Assembly: GCF_905220365.1 (NCBI RefSeq)
Contig: NC_061138.1
Location: forward strand, 12,973,814 to 13,037,813
Source of the DNA: Vanessa cardui
Taxonomy: Eukaryota; Arthropoda; Insecta; Lepidoptera; Nymphalidae
Length of the DNA: 64,000 nt
Direction: 5' to 3'
Shown piece after piece: positions 47,725-59,500 of the stretch (position 1 is its first letter; each line of letters begins with the position of its first letter). The notes below the pieces were generated by a model that saw only the letters and a list, made by a program, of their open reading frames with translations, did not search any database and was not told the DNA's origin. A program made the position numbers and the translations under genes.

Positions 47725-48617
47725 TCCAATACTTTTTAATTACATTATTATTTATATTCTGCATGAAGATTAATAATTACTAACTATATACTAATTATCA
47801 TCTATGTATATTCAATGTATATTTAATGAAAGGATTCAAAATTAATGTAATATTTATATGAAGTGTTATGTAGTTAACTTGACCTGTATTGATGTTCTTC
47901 TTAAATTCCCCTCCCTATAATGTTGTGGATAATTTAGGCAACTTTGTGTATTTAATGATTCATGGACACAATTTTCGACGTCCAAAATACTCATAGTTTA
48001 TTACATTATTAAATTGGGTCTTACGTTCTGGTCGCGCGTTTATTTTGTTAATATCAAAGTAAAGTTGCACATAAATTGTTGCTAACCGTTTCACATCTAA
48101 TAGCTTAAGACTGTTTAGTATATGGTAATGCTGTAAATCGTCTTCAAGGATTAATAATTGTAAAATCTCAATATTTTTAAAATGTATTTCTACGTACACA
48201 AGTATTGGCTTTGTTGTAGCTAGCTAACTTTATGTTGGTGCGGCGTCATTATAATACCTACACGTTGTATTATATTATTAATCATTGTGCGTTTTTGTAT
48301 TACTAAGCGTATTACCTACCCCGCGGGGTAGCCTTAATTATAATTCATTAAGAGTTAAATTCCTACACAGTTTACACACGTAATTACCCTCAAAAATCTT
48401 GAGATTCTCAAGGCATTTTACGGTCGGTCCGTGTATGTGTATTACGTAGAACGAAAAATAGGCTCGTTAACATTTTGAACGGTTTTTTATATTCCCTTAC
48501 TTCGTCACAGCTGGCTACATTTTCGTGTATACGTTAACCAACGATTTATATCAGGAAAAAATAGAAAATATTTCATTTATTTATAGTTATAAGCCTTTTA
48601 TATAGCATAGTTAAACT
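47725..48617. other. AT-rich non-coding stretch
   Basis: Nothing recognised. Confidence 0.35.
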
Positions 48618-48765
48618 TGTCTGAGAGATTTTATTATAGAACTCAATACCCTGCCCAGAGAAGTATTGACTTTCCAGAGACAGAAAGTAGGTGTTATAAG
48701 TTTCTCTTTACTACTCGTTTCCACACAAAGTTTGACGTTGTGTCTGTCAAAACATTATTGTAGAT
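48618..48765 (-). pseudogene. LINE reverse-transcriptase C-terminal fragment
   Basis: On the minus strand the frame contains FLSLESQYFSGQGIEFYNKI. It shares the FYNKI motif and flanking sequence with the fragment at 17197-17409 (plus-strand GATTTTATTATAGAA, then GTTATAAG). More decayed than that copy; no function. Confidence 0.5.
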
Positions 48766-49022
48766 ATGTATAGTGGTTTGTTAACACAGTATGGACGGGA
48801 GTCCTAAGCGCTGTTAAAGTGAGCCTTAATACACGTGTATGGTTTGAAGATTGATAACAGTTTCTATATCAGAACAGTTACCAAAGTACTATAATAACTT
48901 GAGGCTATTAATATGTAATTTCATTATATAAATTGAGCATTATAACTAAGTTATTTGTTATATTACATGTACTTTCAATTAAAGCTTGTTTCGTAGTTTA
49001 ATTTTAAAACGTATTAAACTCC

Positions 49023-49285
49023 GATGTAGCATCGGCAAAATTCGTAAAACCGATCATATCCGAATTAAATACGCTATTCCAAATTATCAATATTTATTTC
49101 TTATGTGAATATGATCTTTACACAAACGTAATAACTTTTAATATTATATGACCTAATATATTCATTGACACGTAGATTTACATGATCATTGCTTTCTCTA
49201 TAGCAACGTAGCGTCGAATGAGCTATTTCTATTGATTGTATAAATCGGCAGTAATCGGTTTTATTGAATGTGCCGATGCTACATC
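49023..49285. mobile_element. Short terminal-inverted-repeat element (MITE), copy 1
   Basis: GATGTAGCATCGGC at the left is matched by its inverse GCCGATGCTACATC at the right. The inverted repeats extend imperfectly for about 32 bp through TAAAACCGAT. The element is about 263 bp and non-coding. A TA follows the right end, compatible with TA target duplication as in Tc1/mariner-related elements, but the left flank does not match. A second copy in reverse orientation at 55379 confirms it as a dispersed family. Confidence 0.8.
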
Positions 49286-52200
49286 TAAGTTGTGTTGTAC
49301 TGTATACGTTTAATGTGTATTAGTTTAGTAGATTTTTCCGTTTAATTTTACAAAAACACCATTTCCTTATTGATTACGATAGATTTGTCAAATTCCTTTC
49401 AGTAAATTTTGTTTGTTGAAAAAAAATATATTATGAGTTACAATAACATTTTAATTATTACCTCTACATTGGAACACAAATATAACTTTTGTTAGTTTTA
49501 TTATACAAAATATTTCCCTATTTTATACGATAAATACATAAATGCATTGCAGTATTGTGTATGATCGATTTTTTGGATGAAGTAAAATATTTTTCATTAG
49601 AGCAGAATTCACTGCTAATAAAACTTTAAACACGACAGATTGTCTTACTTAATGGTCTGAAATTGCAGGATGCAGCGGGTTATTTGTAAGTGACACTTAT
49701 TAGGACGAACGACTATAGATCTAATGTTGTTAACATAAGCACCACATTGCGATAAATTCAGTTGTAAATTGATAGCTTGTGGTACTGCGTATGGCTGTGG
49801 TCAGCCGTACGCTGGGGAGGGCGCGTCCCACGAAGATAAATAATCTTTATAACATGTTTCAACTCTTATTCGAGCGAATTCAGTCGTAAATTTTATGTGT
49901 ACCCGTATTATGTTGAAAGGGTGGATTTACCTAATAAGACGTTATGTATAGAACATGTTTTAATAATCTATTTGTTATATCGTAGTAGATTGAAAATACT
50001 TATGTATAATTTACCACACTAGCAGTAAATAAGACATAAAAATTAAAATTAATAGAGTATCAATAAAATGCATATAAATACTGTATAATATCAGTCCTTA
50101 CTCTAAATGTCCCACTGCCAATCAACAATGGCATGTCTGAAAATGTATTGTGCGTAAACGTCTTTCCGTTCGTGTGGAATTTGCCGCCTCATCGGACCCT
50201 TGGGAATGTATCTGTGTTTGCACATACATTCGTGTACTACAAAATGTTCTGTATACTAGTCTGGTCTTCCTCGACATCAAAATGATTACTGGAAAATGGC
50301 TGCCAATCTGCTTGGAACTGAACACGAGACGACTGTTTTTATTATCGATATAGGAACGGTTGAATCACTCTATAAATAACAGCAATTTTTCAATTAAATA
50401 AATCAAGTGCCCAATTGGCCGAAACGTATAAAATCCATAATGTTATCGACAATTGTTTTTGGCTTTTATAAACGCAATTGAGACAACACAGAACAAAAGA
50501 AAATAAATAATAATGGTTCAAAGGTTTGTCGAAATCTATTGAAAATCAGAAAAAATGGTCGAACAAATTAGCGCTCTATGGAAAGTAAAACCAATGTTTT
50601 AATAAACAAACAATACATCCGATATAACAACATAGGTAAACTGTTCTGCGAAATGAAAAATATATTTTCATTTTAACCGCGAGAAATATATTTTCTGTTT
50701 TTATTATTTATTTCGAAATGAAATTGTGGATACGTTTGTATCATTCTAAAAATAAGTGAAATTAAAAAAGATAACTTTGTAATCATATATACTTCATACA
50801 TTCGGCATCGGTTATAATTGGACAATTATTTTGAATAATATATCAGAAATGTTTTTTGTACATATTCTTAACATTAATACTATAACGATTGATAGCGAAC
50901 CTCGAAATTTTAATGGAGGTATCAGTATCGCCATCCAACTCTTAATATTTATTCGGATCAAAGTATCAGCTTTCATGGGCCATATTTATAGCTTTCTTAA
51001 CGTTACAAGATTATAGAACACAATTTATTCATTCCCTCCTTATCTGCCCTTCGATTTATTATTGGTTATAAATAATGACAACTGATGATGCTTTATCGTT
51101 TGTTTCGAATGTTTTAAATGGGCCTTATCTTTTGTAACACCCCATCTTTAAATAGATGTATAATAAAATCATATTTCTTTAGAAAACCGTATAAACTTTA
51201 AAACGATGCCAGTAACGAGTTGAATTATAATCGTGAGTAACGGATTAAAATAGTCATGTGATACGTGCCTGTGATTGAAAAATGACGATGTATTGTAAGT
51301 TACAATACGTTATTCATGTGTGATCCCTATAATTGTTATAACTATATATAAATGTAATAACCAAATAGTAATTGCCACAGCTCTAGCCCGATCGTCTTGA
51401 CATTCACAATAGTCCTCGCCAGGAATGTGATAACTTTAAATTGAATTAAGCATTTTACATCAATGAACTTAAACATTTATTTAAATATAAAACTTAATAT
51501 GATAGCCTACTTAATAGCAATTATGGTGGATCGAATTATCCAATAAGAATGTTTATAAAATTTTATTTTTAATATGTCCCTAAGAATTATTTAAAGCGTT
51601 GTAAGTTATTACTTTATCGTAGGATACATACATTTACGATATGTAGATAAAAAGTTTGTAACACTGCCCCAATTCGGGCGCCAAACTTTTATTGCCTCTC
51701 CTCTCCCAAAGTGTTGTTGAAATATGTTTTATTACTTTGCTTATATTGACATTTTTTCTTTATGTACAATTAATAAAAGCGATAAATAAAGCTACAAGGC
51801 GTCCTAATAACATTATTGACTTAATCTTTCCTTATGTATCTGAACTAATAATGCTAATCCTCATCCGTCTGTATTTCAATACTATTTGCAAGTTATTCAT
51901 ACCAAAACTTATCCCTTTTTTGTCGTAGTAACTCCTTAATAAGAATTATTTACCTAACAATTATTTAGATTACAATTCCGAGTTGTATCTGGTATGTTAT
52001 TGAAAAAAATCATAAGATCTACGAACATACAACGAAAACTTATTTTACTTAATACAAGATATTATATGATGACATTATGGGTATCGATTAGATACACAGA
52101 TGATTGATTTTTAAAAAACTCATGTAGATTACTTCACGGCAATATCTCGACATCTCTGATCACGATATAAATTAAGAACATTTTGATACAAATTTCACAG

Positions 52201-53584
52201 ATTGAAATGCACATATCATAATTTTGCTTAAAAAATATTAGCAATATTTTTTAGTAGAGAATTTTCAACAAAGTAGATTGCATATTCCTTTAAAGTATTG
52301 AACAACTGGCGCGAGAACATCTTACAGTGACCTAGAAAACGATTTTTACTTGCACACTGGAGCCTTAGAACCAATTAAATGCCAGTCCACTTTCTTATCG
52401 GGTTTAGGAAGTGTATGTACTTGTGATATAAAGTTACTTGGTCCCATTAGCTCTTTTAGGAGCTAAATATATTTTAACCTCATATTTATATTGTATGTTT
52501 TAATGGTCAGTTTTTGAATCACAGAAAGTGTTCAAAATGCTTGTGTTGCCAAATTAATAAAAAATACGCGAAAGGTTATATACAATTAGTGAGTCTATGG
52601 TAGATAGCGCATCTTGGGATTGAAACGATCGCCTCTTGACTATTACATTTCGTACTAATTATTTGTAAATAAAAATGGACAATAAAATAAATAAAATTGT
52701 CCCGTTGGGTTTCTTTAGCCTGTTTTTTTCGGCTCAGAGTACCTTCTATTCCGAAACGGCGGTAGTGTTTAATCTGACATTCAATAATTGTTATGCTTCT
52801 ATATTGAATAAAGAAATTTAACTTGTATTCTATGAAATCTAAACTAATTTACATATATAGATGTATGTCATATTAGAAAAAATAAATAAAATTGTTGATA
52901 GTGTCTCGACAAAGCGTTCGCTGTTAGTGAAATATTATGTCAAAGAGTCGACGCAACAACACGATGTATTTAATTTCCTAACCGTTCTCAGAATATACAT
53001 TGTAGAATATCCAAGTTGCATTTCATATTAATGAAACGAAGTCACTACAATACTAGTTCGTATCAAAGTTCGGTCTTTGTGCTCGAAGTTGCCCCGTCGT
53101 CTTGTTAAAAACACATTTAGAAGCCAGATGGTTGCAATGAACTGAAAGTCACTCTTTATTTATGGAAATTATTCGCGAGCCGAAGACTTTTTAATGGCCT
53201 CCCGTCTGCTTCAGTACACTTTGTCATTGTTATGTGTATACGTTTCGATTACTTCACTCAATACGTGTGTTACATAGTTCATAAAATAATTAACTATATT
53301 TTACTTTTTATTAATACAAAATTTAGGTAAATTTCTCAGACGAAATATCCTATTAACATCGTCATTGACCTAGTAGCTATCTTATAAAGGAGCATATCTC
53401 GAAATTTAATCCCGGATCGAGCCAAAACATATTTTTGTAATTTTTTTGTCAAGTAATCCTCAGTATAGAATTTGAATGTTGAGTGCGCAAAAGACGCTCA
53501 CTCCGCTGTTTTTTTATTAACACCTCGATGCATATTCAAGTATATTTAATTTAAATTTGTAAAATGAACTAATATTTCATTTGT
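49286..53584. other. 4.3 kb of AT-rich non-coding DNA
   Basis: No gene or repeat is recognised. An 11-bp hairpin with one mismatch lies at 49787-49812, in a small G+C patch ending near 49850. The frame at 51692-51928 is hydrophobic but has no domain and no codon bias. Confidence 0.4.
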
Positions 53585-53665
53585 ATACTAATTTTTTTAT
53601 TCTTTTTGTTTCAGGTATGTAATGATTGTTTGCAATACTGACGGTATTATAATAAGGTAAGATAT
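53585..53665 (+). other. Strong candidate recursive splice site with 42-nt RS exon
   Basis: A long pyrimidine tract (ATTTTTTTATTC then TTTTTGTTTCAG) ends at 53614 and is followed at once by the donor GTATGT. A second donor AATAAG/GTAAGAT lies at 53656/53657, so the possible RS exon is 53615-53656, exactly 42 nt as at the 13.1 kb site. This is the best acceptor-donor fusion in the window. It implies a very long plus-strand intron spanning this region. Confidence 0.55.
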
Positions 53666-55378
53666 TTTAATCGAGGGTAATTTTAATTTTGTATTAATGG
53701 ATAAACTTCGCGGAAAGTTCCGAACTGATTCTGAGAGCTCCTTTGTTGGAATCAATTATCTTTTTTAACAATCCGCTTGAGATGAATGATTTCAGCTGAA
53801 AAGATTCGACGTCCGGAATAAGTCTCTGACAATAGTTCGGTTATCGCCGCCGCTGCTTATACGAATTTATTTTATATGCTAATACATTCTATACTGAAAA
53901 GTACTATCGTTCGGAAAATCTAAACTAATTCTCACCATTAATAAGACTATTTACCGAGACAGGGAAAATCAAACGTTTAGTAGAGAGGGAAAGCACAACG
54001 TTGTCGTTGTTTGTAAAATTTACCGTCTTCTATTGTAGGTCAGTGTCGGATTTCAATTTTTCGAGATTAAGTGTTTTGTTGCTACTTCTTGTATTAGAGT
54101 AATTTGTGAAGTACTTACGACGAAAACTATAAACGATCACGGACAACATCCCAAGTTTAACGTGGATATAATATTATTCTATATCCAGCATCTTGCATTT
54201 TCAGCAACTACACGCTAAATGCATCGCAAGCCATGTCTATCCTATAACAGTATAAGTGTATAGCCATCGCCTCGAGCATTACAATAGCGGCAAATGCAAG
54301 CACTGATGTGGAAACGGTGATACGGCGAGCTGGAGTCGAGCTGTTTGTCCTTCGTCAAACAAACAGACTACTTCTTAATTGAATTATCCAGCTTCCGCTA
54401 AAATGCAACGGATTTTCATTACTATACGTCGTACCGATATTCCCTTTTAATAAAATAATTATTAGTTTATATTTTGTACTGTATAGTCTCGTTAAAAATA
54501 TAGGAAATAAAAAAGCAGGAGCTGTGATACTATGTACAGTACTCGTAACTGATGACTTTATGAAACATATTAAATTTAAGGCTGTCGATCACTAGCGACA
54601 TGAAGGAAACTCTTAAGGACAATTAGTGTTTTTTTTTACCGTATACGAAAATTGTATATTTTCTATTTTAATTTTAAACAAGGAAAAATACCCCCAAATA
54701 TTGTTTTGATAGTTCACTAGAATTAACAATTTTATTTCTGTAAAACTACTTTAAATATCATTTGATGAGGGAGATACTAAACAGACGTCAAAATTAAGCT
54801 GATCTTTAAACATTTTAAAACATATTAGTACGTTTACACTGAATCTGGTTTAAAATTAAATGAATTTTTAGTCTTTACTTATTATTATATTAAAATATTT
54901 ATTTTGGACCATACAGAACGAGTTTATTGCGTTCAATTTTGTTGTAGCAAGTTGAATAGGGATTTCGCGAGTGAAAGTTTAATATAAAGAAAATTGGACG
55001 ATCGTGCAATGTGAAAAAATGGTTTAGTTACTTTGTTATCATTTCGCACGACTAACGTTCTTATTGTTTTGAGAATAAAGATAAATTTCCTGTCCATAAT
55101 ATTCGATTGAAGAGTATTTAGTTATTTACTGTTCAATATTTCATTAGGGGGAATGTTTACATGAATCCTGTATAATGCCTCCCCAAGGACATTTTGTTAT
55201 GACGCATTGTCATTGGAAAGGCACATCCAATACTTGCACGAATATAAAGAAGAAAGCGTTTTGTTTGTACGTTACCGATAATATACGGAAGCGACTATAA
55301 TGGAGATTTTACTAGCGGTTTTTATTTTGGATGATTAGTGTCAAAGGCGATCATGTTATTATAGTACGACACAAATTA
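53666..55378. other. Non-coding stretch
   Basis: No gene is recognised. A patch at about 54290-54420 is richer in G+C and includes CTGTTTG and CAAACAG as an inverted pair; it could be an enhancer. Confidence 0.35.
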
Positions 55379-55680
55379 GATGTAGCATCGGAAAATGCAA
55401 TGGAATGAAAATAAAACCGATTACTGCCGATTTACACAACCAATAGAAATAGCTCCCTTTCGCGCCATTCGACGCTATTCGTCGCTATAGACTCTCGCGT
55501 TAGAGAAAGCAAGTGCATGTAAATCGATGCGTCAAATTGACGAATATATTAGGTCATATGATATTACAAGTTATTACGTTTATGCAAAGCTCATATTCGC
55601 GTGAAAAATGAATATTGTTAATTTGGGATGGCGTACTTAATTCGGATGTGATCGGTTTTACGAATTTTGCCGATGCTTGC
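55379..55680. mobile_element. Short terminal-inverted-repeat element (MITE), copy 2
   Basis: Reverse-oriented relative of the element at 49023. Its left part GATGTAGCATCGG ... AATAAAACCGATTACTGCC matches the inverted right part of copy 1. Its right part ATCGGTTTTACGAATTTTGC then CGATGC matches the inverted left part. The right terminus is degraded. A TA precedes the left end. No coding capacity. Confidence 0.8.
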
Positions 55681-56274
55681 TTTGCATGCTTTTTATCAAT
55701 GTAAAATATTTCACGGTGTGATTTGTGCATTGGTACTTAATCTTTATCAGTCCAGTTCCTATATCCAATTTCATCTTTAAACTAATACGTACGTAGAGAT
55801 GCGAGTGTCTTTCTCTGGACGTGTCAGATTCCCCTTCCATCGGATTATGGGACCGTCGCAATACCTGTCTGTGGGCACACTCGAGCACTTTATCGTCTTC
55901 TGCTTAAGTTCGCTAGTTCTAGAGATTGAACCCCTTGATCGGTATCTGGTTAAACAGGCTCGACTAATCACTACGATAGCCATTGATAATTTCCGATTTG
56001 TTGTTGTAGTTCGACGAAGGCCCAAGGAGATTCGAGAAGCCGCTGTGTATTACGCAAGGGTAGAATTGCAAAGTGAATGATGCCATCGATCAATGTTAAT
56101 TAGTCAAAGATCAATCAGATTATTACGTTACATATACAAGCATTATTTCATAGCTTAGAAGTATAACATATTGATAAACAGCATTATCATGCTTCTTTGT
56201 TCTTCGAAGACTTCTCCTCGGGCTCGCGTACACATACGACTAATTGATAATTCCTTACTTATGCTAATATTTAT
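55681..56274. other. Non-coding stretch with balanced-composition block
   Basis: At 55790-56075 the composition is close to even and overlapping frames are open on both strands (plus 55799-56080, minus 55777-56025). No domain, start context or splice sites support a gene. A conserved element or an unrecognised repeat fragment is more likely. Confidence 0.3.
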
Positions 56275-56540
56275 GAGCTGAGATGGCCCAGTGGTTAGAA
56301 CGCATGCATCTTATCCGATAATTGCGGGTTCAAAACCAGGCAAGCACCACCATATACATATATGTGCTTAATTTGTGTTTATAATTAATCTCGTGTTTGG
56401 CGGTGAAGGAAAACATAGTGAGGAAACCTGCATGTGTCTAACTTCATCACAATTCTGCTTCTGGAATATGTTCCAAACACTCTACTTAATGGAAGAGGAG
56501 GCCTTATCTCAGCAGTAAGAAATTTACAGGCTGTTACTGG
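56275..56540 (+). mobile_element. tRNA-derived SINE with internal deletion
   Basis: GAGCTGAGATGGCCCAGTGG head, B-box GGGTTCAAAACC, and GTGAGGAAACCTGCATGTGT. It then jumps from AATTCTG to CTTCTGGAATATGTTCC, skipping the block around ATTCCACCAACCCG found in the other copies. It ends CAGTAAGAAATTTACAGGCTG. Confidence 0.82.
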
Positions 56541-59500
56541 TCATATGGTCATATATTTGTTCATACGTCCTCTTAAATATGACCAAATACCGTTATGTTT
56601 GTCGTTTGGATTATATGTATTTCTTAAGAGTCTCAACGCCAAATGAAAAGGTTTAAGGTCAAATACGTGTTTGGTGGTAATCGAACCCGCATCTAGCGAA
56701 GGCATCCACTGCATCGATTGTATTGTGACGTGTTCATTGCACTAGTATCATTAGCGTTTTATGCACGGTCTCTGTTACAGATTTATTACGTATTATTTAG
56801 TTACAAATAACGAATGCAATATTTGTATGTTCGCTTATATAAACGTTGATTACAGTACATTCATCTAACCCATTTATAACCGAAATAAATTGTCTGCCGT
56901 TCTATGCATGGATCAAACGGTAACTACTGATGGATGTTATCCCTGGCAAACGATTCCCAGGGGAAAGTGACAGACTAAAATAAATTGCATATAACTCAGT
57001 ACACGTGATAGAAATTAAAATAGTATGTCGTTCTTTTTGTTACAAAACAATTAATTATGGAACGTTTCGAAACACCGTCACATTGCACTCAAATTTGACC
57101 TTGAAATTTGATACATGAACAAAGAAGTTTCTCTTTAAAATTGATGTCATACACTGAACAAAGTCGGGGTGCAAACTTGTTTGGAAATAAATTAAGATTT
57201 ACACGTGTTTGTCAGCTCCCTCGAGATAGTTAGTATGTAAACCGCTTTCCCACGCCACTGGTTCCGAATTAATGTTATGGTAATCCGGAGATTTAGGTTG
57301 ATAGTAAACACTGTAATTATAAATGTTATTAGTAACTTTACATTCGGACAATTTGTCGCAATTTATATGTTTAGTTAAGTTTGGATTTATATTATAACAT
57401 GATACGTCATTGATATATGTTTTTAGTTGATATATTGGCTTTATATTTTGCTTTAAATACCGCTATATTATGTCGTCGATTTAGAACTTAACTTCTATCG
57501 AAATATATGACCCATTTAATCACAACCAGAAATATTTTATGATAACATTCATGTGATGTTGTAATAACATAAAACATGTAGACACGGTTACAACGGCTAC
57601 GAAGATGAAGCTACGAAGCCTACGATCGAATTTTGCGTAGCGTCTTATGTGTTGCATTAAATATTTTGTACGTTTTACAAGTGTTATCGAAGATTGATTT
57701 TGAACGCAAATTATGATCGCATAGTCGATTTAAATGCACCCGCAGTTACCTAAAAAATAAATTATATTTCGAATAAAATCCTCCAAGTAACAGTATGTAT
57801 AAAACGATTCAATTATTAAACCAACGTGTTTTCTTAAATCTTCGAAATTTTAGGATATAAATTATTTTTAAAAATTTCTAAATTCTAGCAGTTATGTTAT
57901 GGGCAACATGAAATGACTGCGTAAATAACTAGGTCTTACAATCCATGCGTCCATAGTAATTTATTTTAAATTATAGTTTATTATTGTGTGACAGTGCCCA
58001 GTTTAAACGTTATCTTGACATTGTTTCAAAACAGATACAGATAGCCTATAAATGGGTCATTATTACATGTGAATAGCTTCAGGCGCATTATACTATGTAC
58101 CATATGAATATTAAATTGAGAGGCTTCCCAAATAAACCCAAGGGAATGTATGACTACGTATTGAATCCAATTTGATCTCGGACGATTTAATTGAGAATTA
58201 AATATTCATAAAGTTGAACGTACATACAATGTTTAGTTTTCTTTAAAAATAAGAAAATGATATTCTACTAATATTAAATAATTATTCCTTTTCATTTTAG
58301 CATATTTAATTGTATATACATAATCCATATTTGATATATTTATTACCTACTGTACATTTTCGAATTAAATATAGTTGATAAATATACTACGTGTAAGCAA
58401 AACTAATGGTTACTTAAATATAGATACCAATCGAGCATTACAGTATTTCAGAATATGATACCTGCTCAACTTTAACTCAAATAAATAGTTAAACGATGAA
58501 CATGTATACTCAGTTTGTCGACTTCTCGTTGAGATTTGGCAACGCCCATGTCTGTCTAAATTATTTATTGATAACTTGGCAGGGATATCGTTTTATAAAT
58601 AACTTAGCACAGCTGACACAAAATACGTTACCGTATGAAGCCGACGGCTGGATTCAGTTTAATCTACTTAGCAGTGAGAAGGACATTTAACTTACCCCTA
58701 ATAAGAGTTATTCCCCTGACAGCGATACGACATTACGGAATTCCTCACATGACTGTATTCTGTAATATAATTTCGTAGCCAAATAAATTGGTTCCAAATG
58801 AATTACTTCTATTTTGAGTGAATTTGCATGTTTTATCTTCTATCGCCTGTATGACTTATCTGCGATAAAGCGAGTTACTATAAGTTTCTAGAATTGTGAA
58901 GGTATCTTAATGTCCCTATGAATGAGAGTAATTAAAAAAAGGAAGAGATTTTTTTTTTGTAACAAATGCCAAAAGATTTAATATCCAAATCTGGCCGAAA
59001 GGAATTAGTTACGAGTGGCTAGCAAATACGTAAATACGTTAGGAGCATACGTTGAGAGAGGGCTGTAGCTTAGGCTAGATCTGTGTAAGATCGCTCTTAT
59101 GATTATGTTACGACAGACAAACTTTAAGTACGCTAAACATACGGTAATATTCCTATTTTGTAATCGATTAATAAATTGAAATGCGTCATAATAATGGAGA
59201 ATGATTTCAATATTATTTCGCTATTAATGACTCATTGTGTGAGTCTAAATTTGTACTTTCGATCGACCGATATAATATAATTAAACTCACTTCTGCTTTC
59301 AAATGATAATGAATTTCGAATATGAATGTATATGGCACATAATGTATTAATCTTATGATTTGTGATACCGCAGCTGCGTTTGCAGTAATTAGTGTTTTAG
59401 CTTATGCTAAATCAAGAGCTACATGTGCAGCGTTAATTAATACTACATCAAATGTTTGTCTATACAAATTAAGACGTCTATATATTATGAAGATTTATAC

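Noticed and set aside
55777..56080. Overlapping open frames on both strands
   Set aside because: Both frames are open only because stop-poor balanced sequence occurs here; no start context, domain or transcript signal distinguishes either.
56650..56750. tRNA-like GGTAATCGAACCCGCATC near 56680
   Set aside because: A B-box-like word only; no A-box at the right distance and no acceptor stem.
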